A stretch of 10,282 nt of DNA from Gemmatimonadaceae bacterium (GTDB lineage: Bacteria; Gemmatimonadota; Gemmatimonadetes; Gemmatimonadales; Gemmatimonadaceae). Where the stretch lies: assembly GCA_025357975.1 (NCBI GenBank), contig JANYKY010000308.1, forward strand, positions 1 to 10,282. Reading direction: 5' to 3'. The notes under the pieces were generated by a model. That model was not told the DNA's origin, made no database searches, and was given only the letters and a program-made list of their open reading frames with translations. Both the position numbers and the translations under genes were made by a program. Below, piece by piece: positions 1 to 7,416 of this stretch (its first letter is position 1; each line of letters begins with the position of its first letter).

Positions 1-1123
1 TCTCGGCCGACGGCGTCACCGTGATGATCGGCGCCGAAAACGGTAGCAACGACATCACCTGCGCGAGCCTCGATGTCGGATTGAGCAAAATCGGATTGAT
101 GAAAATGGCCGTCGCAACGAGCAGTATCAGCATCGGCTGAACCGCCTGCTGCGCCTCCTGCTCAGTGTTCACCGAGGCGCCGACCGCCGCATACAGCGAA
201 GAATAGAAAATGAATCCGAGGATAAAAAACAGCAGCAGAAGCAAGGCAAGACCGATCGATATCTCAGGGAGCGCAAACGGCATCGTGCTAACGCCGAATT
301 TTTCGAGGATCGGCTGTCGCAGCTTGAACATGATGACGGTAGTGATCACCCACAAAATCTGCTGAGTCAGCCCGACTGCGCCGACACCGAGCACCTTCCC
401 CGCTAGCAGCGTTTCCGCCGGCACGCTCGACACGACAACTTCAGCGACGCGCGTAGTCTTTTCCTCGAGCACCCCTCTCAGGACATTCTGGCCGTAAAGA
501 ACGATCGACATGTACAACAGAAACGCTATTCCACCCGCGAATATGATGCTCACGGTTCCAGACCCACCGCGTCCCTTGTCCGTGATCCGCTCCGAGTTAA
601 GCTGGAGCGGAATGAAAGTGAGGCTCCGAACCTTGCTCGAATCGATTCCCGCCGCCTGCAGCCGTTGCGCGAGCAGCGCGTCTTTTATCGCGGAGCGCAG
701 CCGATCCATGTCGCCGAGTGAGGTGGCATTACGGCCCGAGTAGCGCGCCTCAGCGCCTTCGAGCGTGCGATCATCAGTGACGAGGTAACCGCTGACCTGG
801 TTCGCCATCACCTGCTTCGTCGCCGTACTCTCAGCCGCCGTCAATTCGCTCGGCTTCAGCACAATTACTTCAGGCGGCAGCGCCCCAGGCTGACGCTCGC
901 GGTTCATGATATCCGCGATACGGCGTCCTATGCCGGTAGAGGTTGCGTCGAGAATCCGCGTGTTCGTGAACTCGGTGCTCCCCTTGGATCTCTTTGCCAG
1001 GACAGCCGGAACGATGATCATCGCCCCGAAGAAAATCGGACCGAAAACCGTGGCGAACAAAAACCACTTCGTCCGCACCCGCTCGAGGTACTCGCGCTTT
1101 ATGATTGCCCAGAGTTTAGCCAT
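1..1123 (-). CDS. ABC-2 family exporter permease (NatB/YhaP-like), C-terminus cut by window edge
   Basis: Membrane half of an ABC exporter whose ATPase is the overlapping upstream gene. The frame stays open from an ATG at 1123 to the left edge, giving 374 codons with no stop, so the C-terminus is missing. A first membrane segment lies at about residues 20-43, followed by a large extracytoplasmic domain (about 45-188) and then several hydrophobic segments at about 190-211, 242-266, 288-312 and 328-347. The cytoplasmic sequence LRGVLEEKTTRVAEVVVSS (215-233) and the later NTEQEAQQ (319-326) and LPFSAPI (360-366) are typical of the NatB/YhaP (COG1668) permeases, which have this one-helix, large-loop, multi-helix layout. 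The start overlaps the ATPase stop by 8 bases, implying translational coupling and equal production. Family members export sodium or unidentified compounds; the substrate cannot be told here. Confidence 0.9.
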   Translation of the reverse strand, partial: MAKLWAIIKREYLERVRTKWFLFATVFGPIFFGAMIIVPAVLAKRSKGSTEFTNTRILDATSTGIGRRIADIMNRERQPGALPPEVIVLKPSELTAAESTATKQVMANQVSGYLVTDDRTLEGAEARYSGRNATSLGDMDRLRSAIKDALLAQRLQAAGIDSSKVRSLTFIPLQLNSERITDKGRGGSGTVSIIFAGGIAFLLYMSIVLYGQNVLRGVLEEKTTRVAEVVVSSVPAETLLAGKVLGVGAVGLTQQILWVITTVIMFKLRQPILEKFGVSTMPFALPEISIGLALLLLLFFILGFIFYSSLYAAVGASVNTEQEAQQAVQPMLILLVATAIFINPILLNPTSRLAQVMSLLPFSAPIITVTPSAE

Positions 1124-2081
1124 GTCCACTCATCCCCATTTCAATGCCTGTTGCCCCAACCTTCTCGAGGAAGATCTGATGCAGCGACGGCTGCACGATC
1201 TCGAAACGATTGACCATCGCGCCCGTTGCAACGATTCGCCGCAGCAAGTCCTGCGGCGCCGCGCCGTTCGCCATCTCGATCTCGAAGTATCTGTTCGAAT
1301 CGTCTACGCGGTCGACGAGAGCCCTGTCGCCAAGTATCTGCGCAACTTCCGGCGAAGGATCTCCTGCAAGTCCCAACGCGACATTTCGCGTTCCGTGTGA
1401 CGACTTTATCTCGCCGATCTCTCCGTCGAGAACTTTTTCTCCACGCGCAATGATGCAAACGGAATCACACATGCGCTCGGCATTGTCCATCAGGTGAGTG
1501 CTGAAGATCACCGTCTTCCCGCGCTGCTTCAGCTCGAGGATCGTGTCCTTCAGCGCCTGAGCGTTGATCGGATCGAGCCCACTGAACGGCTCGTCGAGAA
1601 TGACTAGATCAGGGTCGTGAAGCATCGTTCCAATGAACTGAACCTTCTGCTGCATTCCGCGCGATAACTCATCGATCTTCGAGAGTCCCCAATCTTTCTC
1701 CGAGGTCTTCAAGTCGAGGCGTACGAGCCATTCGTCGATCTTCTTGTCGGCGACGGCGGCCTTCATGCCCTTGAGCTCGGCGAGAAACCGAAGCACGCGC
1801 CTCACCTGCATCTTGCGATAAAGCCCGCGTTCTTCCGGCAGATAGCCGATGCGCTCAGTGATGTCGGGATCGTTCGAGGGCCGGCCAAGTATCCGGATCG
1901 TGCCAGAGTCAGGCGCGATGATGTTGAGGATCATCCGGATCGTGGTGGTCTTGCCGGCACCGTTGGGGCCGAGAAGGCCATACACCGAGCCTTTAGGCAC
2001 TCTCAGGCTCAGGTCATGAACCGCAACATGCTCTGCGTAACGTTTCGCTACATTATCGATCTCAATGCTGTATTCGGGCAT
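1116..2081 (-). CDS. ABC transporter ATP-binding protein (NatA/YhaQ-like)
   Basis: Cytoplasmic ATPase that powers the ABC-2 permease encoded just downstream. All nucleotide-binding motifs are present in 321 residues: Walker A GPNGAGKTT (38-46), signature LSRGMQQK (139-146), Walker B LVILDEP (159-165) with D-loop SGLD (167-170), and switch histidine H196. The Q-loop region reads GYLPEERGLY (79-88), with glutamate where most ABC proteins have glutamine; to my knowledge this is usual in the YhaQ/NatA branch and does not imply loss of function. Residues from about 220 to the end form the C-terminal extension common in this branch. The stop lies inside the start of the permease gene. No strong Shine-Dalgarno precedes the ATG at 2081. 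An exporter role is well supported by family and gene pair; the substrate is unknown. Confidence 0.93.
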   Translation of the reverse strand: MPEYSIEIDNVAKRYAEHVAVHDLSLRVPKGSVYGLLGPNGAGKTTTIRMILNIIAPDSGTIRILGRPSNDPDITERIGYLPEERGLYRKMQVRRVLRFLAELKGMKAAVADKKIDEWLVRLDLKTSEKDWGLSKIDELSRGMQQKVQFIGTMLHDPDLVILDEPFSGLDPINAQALKDTILELKQRGKTVIFSTHLMDNAERMCDSVCIIARGEKVLDGEIGEIKSSHGTRNVALGLAGDPSPEVAQILGDRALVDRVDDSNRYFEIEMANGAAPQDLLRRIVATGAMVNRFEIVQPSLHQIFLEKVGATGIEMGMSGHG

Positions 2082-2136
2082 TTAGCTGGACTGTATTGTT
2101 GGCCTTCAATATAGACGGGACCCTAAACGGGGGCGG
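2082..2136. promoter_or_regulatory. Divergent intergenic region with candidate promoter for the MOT1 gene
   Basis: The 55 bases separate the exporter operon (leftward) from the molybdate transporter (rightward), so both must start here. On the plus strand TGGACT (2087-2092) and TATAGA (2110-2115) are separated by 17 bases and each matches four of six sigma-70 consensus positions, which would place transcription start near 2122 with a very short leader. The same A/T-rich block read leftward contains TATATT (2108-2113), a possible minus-strand -10 without a convincing -35. These are weak matches by eye. I see no ModE-like palindrome. Confidence 0.35.
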
Positions 2137-3315
2137 ATGGCGGGATCAGAAGCTTACAGGGCGTTTGCACCTGATGCGAACAGGCCTGTAATCCGATTCG
2201 ATCGAAACGAGTTTGCGGGTGCTTTCGGCGATATTGGGACCGACCTCCCCCTGATCATCGGAATGATCCTCGCTGCGGGGCTCCACAGCGCGAGCGTACT
2301 CGTAATGTTCGGCCTGATGCAATACATCACGGCCCTGACGTATCGAATGCCAATGCCGGTGCAGCCGCTGAAGGCGGTTGCAGTGCTGGTCATAACGCAG
2401 AAAATAGCGCCCGAAATTCTTTACGGCGGTGGCTTGGCGATCGGCATCGTGATGTTTATTCTCGCGGCGACTGGAGCGATTATCTGGCTCGCGCGCGTAG
2501 TTCCACGGCCGGTCGTGCGTGGACTTCAGCTGGGATTGGGAATACAGCTCTCGCTGCTCGCTCTACACGATTACGTCAAAGCGGATGGCTTGCGGGGATA
2601 CGTCCTGGCCGCCGTTTCATTCATCATCATAGCGGCGTTTCTTGGAAACCGCCGGTTTCCGCCAGCGCTTTTCGTCATCGGGCTTGGAATAGTGTACGCC
2701 TTCGTCTTCAAGCTGTCGCCGCACGACTTATCCGGTGCAATAGGGCTTTCGGCGCCGCATATCCGAAGTGTGAAACTCGCCGACATGATTGCCGGCTTCA
2801 CGCTACTCGCGATTCCGCAGATTCCATTGTCACTTGGCAATTCAGTTCTCGCGACGAAACAGGCTGTGGAAGATCTATTTCCCGAGCGCGACATCGGCGT
2901 CCGAAAGCTCAGCTTCACCTACGCGGCGATGAACCTCGTCAATCCATTTTTCGGTGGAGTGCCGACGTGTCATGGCTCGGGTGGCCTGATCGGGCACTAC
3001 ACGTTCGGCGCACGCACCGGCGGGTCGATCCTCATCTACGGCACGCTGTTCCTGATTCTCGGGCTGTTCTTCGCAGCCGGGTTTCAGCAAGTCGTTCAGG
3101 TCTTTCCGCTGCCCGTGCTCGGCGTTCTGCTCTTCTTCGAGGGAGTGTCGTTGATGCTGTTCACGCGATCAGAGGCCGCCAATCGCCGTGATTTTTTCAT
3201 TGTTCTTGCGACCGGCGTCATCGCTAACGGTTTGCCGTATGGTTATGCGAGCGCTCTGGTGATCGGGACTCTTCTTTACTATGGGTTCAGGTCCCTGTAT
3301 GCCGAGCTCCAGTGA
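2137..3315 (+). CDS. MOT1-family molybdate (or sulfate) transporter
   Basis: Predicted integral membrane importer of molybdate, possibly sulfate, of the MOT1 family first characterised in algae and plants and related to SulP transporters. The 392-residue product is hydrophobic throughout, with about ten to twelve membrane segments. Three family signatures are visible: FGDIGTDLPL (30-39), MPVQPLKAVA (73-82, the PVQP motif) and the long block at 272-295 with its PTCHGSGG core (276-283) followed by HYTFGARTG (287-295). It has no C-terminal STAS domain, as expected for MOT1 and unlike most SulP proteins. Length is normal for bacterial members. The ATG at 2137 sits directly after a G-rich stretch, so ribosome-binding spacing is poor and the start could lie a few codons downstream. 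No molybdenum cofactor genes are in the window. Molybdate is the better supported substrate, from the motifs only. Confidence 0.88.
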   Translation: MAGSEAYRAFAPDANRPVIRFDRNEFAGAFGDIGTDLPLIIGMILAAGLHSASVLVMFGLMQYITALTYRMPMPVQPLKAVAVLVITQKIAPEILYGGGLAIGIVMFILAATGAIIWLARVVPRPVVRGLQLGLGIQLSLLALHDYVKADGLRGYVLAAVSFIIIAAFLGNRRFPPALFVIGLGIVYAFVFKLSPHDLSGAIGLSAPHIRSVKLADMIAGFTLLAIPQIPLSLGNSVLATKQAVEDLFPERDIGVRKLSFTYAAMNLVNPFFGGVPTCHGSGGLIGHYTFGARTGGSILIYGTLFLILGLFFAAGFQQVVQVFPLPVLGVLLFFEGVSLMLFTRSEAANRRDFFIVLATGVIANGLPYGYASALVIGTLLYYGFRSLYAELQ

Positions 3316-3357
3316 TGCCAACCTTTTCCGTTCCCTCTGCAGATACGCACTTTTGCC

Positions 3358-3393
3358 GCGGAGTTGGGCGGAGTTGGGGCGGACTGGCGCGGA
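3358..3393. repeat. Short direct repeats of GCGGA with 10-11 base period
   Basis: The pentamer GCGGA starts at 3358, 3368, 3379 and 3389, that is at intervals of 10, 11 and 10 bases. The first two units extend to GCGGAGTTGG, and the later ones diverge. It sits in the non-coding gap between convergent genes, so it is not explained by codon structure. It resembles the degenerate GC-rich intergenic repeats common in some soil bacteria, but whether it is dispersed in this genome cannot be seen from one window. Confidence 0.6.
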
Positions 3394-3450
3394 TAAAGGT
3401 CAACTGCGTTTCAACGGATCAGAATCGGGGAACAGCCATCAGGGACAAGA

Positions 3451-3479
3451 ATAAAAATTAAAAAATTAAAAATTAAAAA
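3451..3479. repeat. A/T-only tandem tract, period 7-8
   Basis: Twenty-nine consecutive A/T bases consist of units TAAAAAT, TAAAAAAT, TAAAAAT and TAAAAA. It is the most A/T-rich stretch of the window and stands out sharply against the GC-rich surroundings. On the minus strand it reads as broken T runs downstream of a small GC hairpin, fitting a transcription end. A-tracts in phase may also bend the DNA. Confidence 0.75.
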
Positions 3480-3497
3480 CGAATCGCCTTCCAGGCG
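3451..3497 (-). terminator. Candidate intrinsic terminator of the Rieske-sufS-sufU operon
   Basis: Read on the minus strand, a perfect stem CGCCT/AGGCG with a three-base loop (3485-3497) is followed after five bases by T-rich sequence covering 3479 to 3451. It lies about 95 to 140 bases past the stop of the last leftward gene, in a convergent gap where a terminator is expected. The stem is only five pairs and the T run is separated from it and interrupted by A, so termination may be inefficient. Confidence 0.4.
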
Positions 3498-3592
3498 CGC
3501 GTAACTGCATAAGCTTCGCTGCCAATCGTTATGATAGTTTCTGATGGCCGTTCCGCGTTGTTGATCCGTGTAAAGGCAGTTGTCTTTGATGC

Positions 3593-5290
3593 CTATTCGA
3601 TCTCGATAGTACGAGTAGCAAACGCAGCAGCCTGACCAGACGGAGCAGCCGTAACCCGAAGCTCGTAGGAGCCACGCGGAATCAACGACAGATCGAGCAC
3701 AACCGACCGAGTCGTGACGCTTCCAAGAGAGGGGTTCTCTCTCCAGGTAATACTGAGTGGCTCGATGCGAGGCTTTACGCCGATCGCCTGCGTGATGCGA
3801 TCGAGCGGGCCCTGATTGACGCGCGTCAACGTCAGCGACATCGGCAAGGCACTGTCCGCTCGCGCCAAGCCGTACACTTCCCAGTAAACACCGAGCTTGG
3901 CGCGCCTGGCGATGTTGCTGCCGATCGCGAGCGGCAGTGCCTGTGGGAGATCCCGCACATCTGCAGCATTTGGCTCAAAAAGCAGAATGTCAGAGAGCGC
4001 AATGCCGCCAGCTGGCTTGGGCGGGAGCCAGACACCAGTACGCTTGCGTCCGGCGTGACGCGCATCTGATCGCATCAGCTCGAGACTCAGAAGTTGTGGC
4101 CGTCCATCCACTCGAACGGACATCGCCGCCCGCGGACCGACAGTGGAAACAATGGTTGGCGGCGATGCTTCATCCGTTGCCAGTACGAGCGACGACGCAA
4201 TGCCGGCTGTGTCAAGCTCCTTGTCCTTCGACACATCGTAAGCCGCGACGACTTCGGCCGAATCGCCACGCCTGAACACCGCAATCTGCGGATTTACCTC
4301 TTTCAGGCGCCCCGCAAACATCGATGCATAACGCTCGGCCGATCTCTGTTGATCGAGCTCGAAGGTTATCGAGGCAAGTGAATCAACTCGCCACGACGCA
4401 GGAATGAAATGGTAGTTCGGTGTGGCCTCGTGACCGGACACAGCCCCGCTGTACGCGTCGAGAACAGAGCCCGGGCCGCGGGTCCAATACCTTGCCCATC
4501 CGTAACGCACAACCATTTCGCGCAGGTCGTCGGCCCAGCGAATGTTGTAGGCATTCGTCGTCGGTTGAAGCACCAGCGCCATCGTCTGACGGGAGTAATG
4601 CTCGGCAAGCCTCTCATTTCCCGGAATTGAGAGGAACGGATCCGCGAGCCACCACAACCGTGCGGCCAGCTGCTCGTTTTTCCCACAACCAACCTGGCCA
4701 AACCGTTTTCGTTGAGCGGCGGTCAGAACGAATGACATATCAGTCCACAGACACCGCTCCTGTTCAGGCATCGTGGCAACGGCGTGACTAAAGGCCGAGT
4801 CTGCTTCAACTCCCTTGCCACTTTCGTGAAGGGACAAACCCAGCAGGGCTGCACACCACCACTCATTTGCCGAACAGGATTTTGCGACGGTTACGGCCGC
4901 GGAATCATTTCCAGATTCGAGGAGATAGCGCACCCTCTGCCCCGTAATCCAGCCGTCGTGCGGGGCACGTTGAGATAGCGCCTGAAAATCCTTGACGAGC
5001 TTTTCGCGGCGTTTCCTGATCCCTCGAGGCTCAGCCGGCGGAATTGTGTCATCGACTGAGTTCCACTGGCAAAATCTTCCGATCAATGCATCGCAGGTGT
5101 GCACCGCCGCATCCACTTCCCGCACAGGCAGAGTCTGTCGCCGGTAAAGCTCAAAATCGCTTTGCTCTCCAACCGCCTTGCGGTGCGCTCTCGCTGAATC
5201 GCCGGGCTGTTGGCCACCGAGAATTGCACCGGCTACAGGCAGGAGTGCGCAGGCGACAAACAACTTCCGAACCAATGATGGAAATGTCAT
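3593..5290 (-). CDS. Exported protein of unknown function, TPR-like N-terminal half and beta-rich C-terminus
   Basis: I do not recognise this 565-residue protein with certainty. The chosen ATG at 5290 has AGGAG ten bases upstream (5301-5305); an in-frame TTG at 5299 is only one base from that site and is less likely. The N-terminus has a basic RK followed by a hydrophobic stretch to about residue 26, a signal peptide, so the product acts outside the cytoplasm. Six cysteines follow, at about 66, 74, 139, 146, 180 and 202, possibly three disulfides. Residues 110-180 look like helical TPR-type repeats. The stretch at about 212-271, ending in WADDLREMVVRYGW, and the closing segment around SYELRVTAAP (542-551) remind me of GWxTD-domain proteins of Bacteroidota and Gemmatimonadota; this is a resemblance only. 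It begins 15 bases after sufU with its ribosome site abutting the sufU stop, so it is probably cotranscribed with sufS and sufU, though a cytoplasmic pathway and an exported protein have no obvious link. Confidence 0.75.
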   Translation of the reverse strand: MTFPSLVRKLFVACALLPVAGAILGGQQPGDSARAHRKAVGEQSDFELYRRQTLPVREVDAAVHTCDALIGRFCQWNSVDDTIPPAEPRGIRKRREKLVKDFQALSQRAPHDGWITGQRVRYLLESGNDSAAVTVAKSCSANEWWCAALLGLSLHESGKGVEADSAFSHAVATMPEQERCLWTDMSFVLTAAQRKRFGQVGCGKNEQLAARLWWLADPFLSIPGNERLAEHYSRQTMALVLQPTTNAYNIRWADDLREMVVRYGWARYWTRGPGSVLDAYSGAVSGHEATPNYHFIPASWRVDSLASITFELDQQRSAERYASMFAGRLKEVNPQIAVFRRGDSAEVVAAYDVSKDKELDTAGIASSLVLATDEASPPTIVSTVGPRAAMSVRVDGRPQLLSLELMRSDARHAGRKRTGVWLPPKPAGGIALSDILLFEPNAADVRDLPQALPLAIGSNIARRAKLGVYWEVYGLARADSALPMSLTLTRVNQGPLDRITQAIGVKPRIEPLSITWRENPSLGSVTTRSVVLDLSLIPRGSYELRVTAAPSGQAAAFATRTIEIE

Positions 5291-5305
5291 CGGCTCCAAA
5301 CTCCT

Positions 5306-5758
5306 CTACTCGGCGTGTGCTGTCATCGCGGTCTGCAGCGCATTCCACGCCAGCAGTGCGCATTTAACTCGCGCAGGAAATTGCGAAACTCCACCAAGGG
5401 CGCGGGCGGACCCCAGCGATGCGTCTTCGCCAGCTGCCTGGTCACCCATCACCATCTCACGGAACCTCGTGCGGATGTGCTCGATCTCCGACAGCGGCTT
5501 TCCTTTTACGAGCTGCGTCATCATGGACGCGGATGCCTGTGAAATTGAGCAGCCGCGACCGGAAAATCGAACATCGCTGATAGTGTCGCCGTCGAAGCTG
5601 ACATGCACTGCGATCTCGTCGCCGCACAACGGGTTCTTCATCACAACCGTCTGCTCAGCATTGGCAAGATCGCCCTTGTTTCGCGGCCGACGGTAATGAT
5701 CGAGGATCATCTCCTGATAGAGCGCCCCAATCTGTGCTGATCGCTCAGGCGACGGCAT
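5306..5758 (-). CDS. sufU: SufU zinc-dependent sulfurtransferase
   Basis: Cytoplasmic partner of the cysteine desulfurase: in characterised systems SufU binds zinc and takes persulfide sulfur from SufS for delivery to the SufBCD scaffold. At 150 residues it has the usual length. It shows YQEMILDHYRRPRNKG (14-29), NPLCGDE (42-48), FSGRGCSISQASASMM (65-80) and RVKCALLAWNAL (130-141). The zinc ligands of Bacillus SufU (C41, D43, C66, C128) correspond to C45, D47, C70 and C133. The insertion between the second and third cysteine, and KCALLAW in place of the IscU-type HC motif, separate it from IscU. The ATG overlaps the end of sufS by 14 bases and is preceded by AAGGAG (5769-5774) with a ten-base spacer, so translation is coupled yet has its own ribosome site. 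Adjacency to sufS matches the SufS-SufU functional pair. Confidence 0.96.
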   Translation of the reverse strand: MPSPERSAQIGALYQEMILDHYRRPRNKGDLANAEQTVVMKNPLCGDEIAVHVSFDGDTISDVRFSGRGCSISQASASMMTQLVKGKPLSEIEHIRTRFREMVMGDQAAGEDASLGSARALGGVSQFPARVKCALLAWNALQTAMTAHAE

Positions 5759-6959
5759 GTCCGAAAATCTCCTTTGACTTCAATACACCTTCTATGAGGG
5801 CATCGATGTCACTCGTGTCATTGTAAACGTAGAACGATGCACGAGCGGTTGCGCTGACATCGAGGCGTCGCATGAGTGGCTGCGCGCAGTGGTTGCCGGC
5901 GCGGATGCAGACTCCATCACCATCGAGAATCGTAGCAAGATCATGCGGATGCACGTCATCCAGAGTAAAGCTCACCACTCCACTTCGGTCTGCCGAGGAT
6001 GGACCATAGATCGTAATACCCTCGATTGCCGCAAGCCGTTCGGACGCCTCTGCCACTAGAGCCTGCTCGTGCCTCAGGACATTTTCCATGCCGATTGCGC
6101 TTAGATATGCGGCGGCCGCGGCGAGACCAACAGCTCCGGCTGCGTTTGGGGTGCCTGCCTCGAACTTGTGAGGAAGTGCGTTCCATGTCGTTACGTCGTC
6201 GTGGACGAACTCGACCATGTCACCACCGGTCTGATATGGTGGCATCGAGTCGAACAGGGCTCGTCGGCCAATCAGGCCGCCGATTCCCATTGGTCCGCAC
6301 ATTTTGTGGCCACTGAACGCGTAGAAATCCACGTCCAGATCATCGAACTTGACGGTCATGTGAGGAACGGCCTGCGCGCCGTCGCAAACAATAATTGCCG
6401 CCGTGTGGTCGCGGACCATTCTGACGATTTCCCCGACCGGATTGATGGTGCCCAGTGCGTTCGATACGTGGTTGAACGCAACGACACGGGTCTTTCGGTT
6501 TAGCAGGGAAGCGAGTGAGTGAAGATCGATCCTGCCGTCCGCGGTGAGCTCGCAGATTCTAAGCTTCGCGCCGATCGAGATCGCAAGCTGCTGCCACGGG
6601 ACGAAATTGGCGTGGTGGTCCATCGCCGTGACTACGATTTCGTCTCCGGCGGCGAGGTTCGATCGCCCCCACGAAGTCGCCACGAGGTTCAGCGATTCAG
6701 TCGTGCCGCGAGTGAAAATAAGCGCATCCGCGTCGGCCACCCCGAGAAAGCGCGCGAGGAGCTGACGCGCATCGTCGTAAGCATCTGTCGCAGCAACCGA
6801 AAGTGCGTAGGCGCCGCGATGCGGATTAGCATTGGCCGTCTCATAAAAATTGCGAATCGCGTCCAGAACCACCGTCGGCTTCTGCGATGTTGCGGCGGAA
6901 TCCACGTAATGAAGGCCAGGATTCCTGACAAGCAACGGGAAATCGGCCTTCCAGCTCAT
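5745..6959 (-). CDS. sufS: SufS group II cysteine desulfurase
   Basis: PLP enzyme that converts L-cysteine to L-alanine and holds the released sulfur as a persulfide on its active-site cysteine, feeding iron-sulfur cluster assembly. It has 404 residues, as usual for SufS. Visible features are the cofactor lysine K219 in SGHKMCGP (216-223), the aspartate and glutamine of the PLP pocket in CDGAQAV (192-198), the tandem histidines of DHHANFVPWQ (114-123), the catalytic cysteine C358 in RAGNHCAQP (353-361) and the substrate-binding arginine R373. The short RAGNHC loop is that of group II SufS/CsdA enzymes rather than the longer IscS loop. The ATG overlaps the Rieske stop by four bases (ATGA), with GGAAG six bases upstream of the start. 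Such enzymes depend on a partner for activity, here the next gene, SufU. Confidence 0.97.
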   Translation of the reverse strand: MSWKADFPLLVRNPGLHYVDSAATSQKPTVVLDAIRNFYETANANPHRGAYALSVAATDAYDDARQLLARFLGVADADALIFTRGTTESLNLVATSWGRSNLAAGDEIVVTAMDHHANFVPWQQLAISIGAKLRICELTADGRIDLHSLASLLNRKTRVVAFNHVSNALGTINPVGEIVRMVRDHTAAIIVCDGAQAVPHMTVKFDDLDVDFYAFSGHKMCGPMGIGGLIGRRALFDSMPPYQTGGDMVEFVHDDVTTWNALPHKFEAGTPNAAGAVGLAAAAAYLSAIGMENVLRHEQALVAEASERLAAIEGITIYGPSSADRSGVVSFTLDDVHPHDLATILDGDGVCIRAGNHCAQPLMRRLDVSATARASFYVYNDTSDIDALIEGVLKSKEIFGHAVA

Positions 6960-7342
6960 GGGTCACTTCCGGATACGCTTGCCACGCACGGCTGATGCCC
7001 CGCGCCTAATCGCGTTGCGACAGGTCCCACAAGGATGGCATCTCCTTCCACTCGGACTTCAAATACCGGAAGCGGTGACATCGCGGGCCCTTGCTTCACC
7101 TCGCCGGTGGCACAATCGAACCTCGCACCGTGCCAGGCGCATTGAATCGATCCGTCAGGAAGGACATCTCCGAGCGACATCTCGAAGTCCTGATGAGTGC
7201 AATTATCGGCCACGGCTGAGATGCGATCCTGACTCCGGATGAGGCAGACTCGCTGGCCGTCGGATTTGACGATTGGCAGCACTCCTTCTCGAGGAATCTG
7301 AGCTACCGATGCAACCGCTTCGAACACGCTTGAAAGTGCCAT
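6956..7342 (-). CDS. Rieske-type [2Fe-2S] ferredoxin of the SUF operon
   Basis: Small soluble electron-transfer protein of 128 residues. The cluster ligands are C48 and H50 (NCTH) and C68 and H71 (CAWHG), with 17 residues between the two pairs, as in ferredoxins of Rieske dioxygenases and NirD-like proteins. There is no signal peptide or membrane anchor, so it is cytoplasmic and not the bc1-complex type. The tail after about residue 107 is unlikely to belong to the fold. It is the first gene of the leftward operon and overlaps sufS by four bases, so it is made together with the desulfurase. Rieske ferredoxins are also found inside the suf operons of actinobacteria such as Streptomyces, which supports a role in supplying electrons to cluster assembly or acting on its products; the exact role is not established. 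The ATG at 7342 has only a weak ribosome site. Confidence 0.92.
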   Translation of the reverse strand: MALSSVFEAVASVAQIPREGVLPIVKSDGQRVCLIRSQDRISAVADNCTHQDFEMSLGDVLPDGSIQCAWHGARFDCATGEVKQGPAMSPLPVFEVRVEGDAILVGPVATRLGAGHQPCVASVSGSDP

Positions 7343-7346
7343 TCCG

Positions 7347-7411
7347 TTGACTATCCCGACAAAGTTACTTAGGATTCAATCTACGTCACGAAGTGCTGTA
7401 ACGCCAAGGAG
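7347..7411. promoter_or_regulatory. Bidirectional SUF promoter region with sufB ribosome-binding site
   Basis: The 74-base gap between the Rieske gene and sufB must drive both operons. Rightward, TTGACT (7347-7352) and TAGGAT (7370-7375) have an ideal 17-base spacing, giving a start near 7382 and a leader of about 35 bases. The ribosome site AAGGAG (7406-7411) lies five bases before the sufB ATG. Leftward, TTGGCG (complement of 7402-7407) and TAGATT (complement of 7378-7383) are 18 bases apart, a weaker candidate. The two promoters would interleave, so one bound regulator could control both. I see no clear IscR, SufR or Fur palindrome. Confidence 0.5.
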
Positions 7412-7416
7412 TTAGC

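Noticed and set aside
906..1400. Open frame of 164 codons on the plus strand
   Set aside because: It runs antisense across the ends of the permease and ATPase genes, both of which have clear family motifs, and its own sequence shows no domain.
1..2081. Functional link between the ABC-2 exporter and the SUF locus
   Set aside because: The exporter is separated by the divergent molybdate transporter and a convergent gap, and has its own promoter region; no shared motif supports a joint system.
3593..5290. Lipoprotein reading of the exported protein, using the cysteine at residue 14
   Set aside because: That cysteine sits inside the hydrophobic core of the signal peptide (FVAC) without a good lipobox and too early in the hydrophobic stretch.
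5178..5696. Open frame of 172 codons on the plus strand
   Set aside because: It lies antisense to sufU and the start of the exported protein; the minus-strand genes are well supported.
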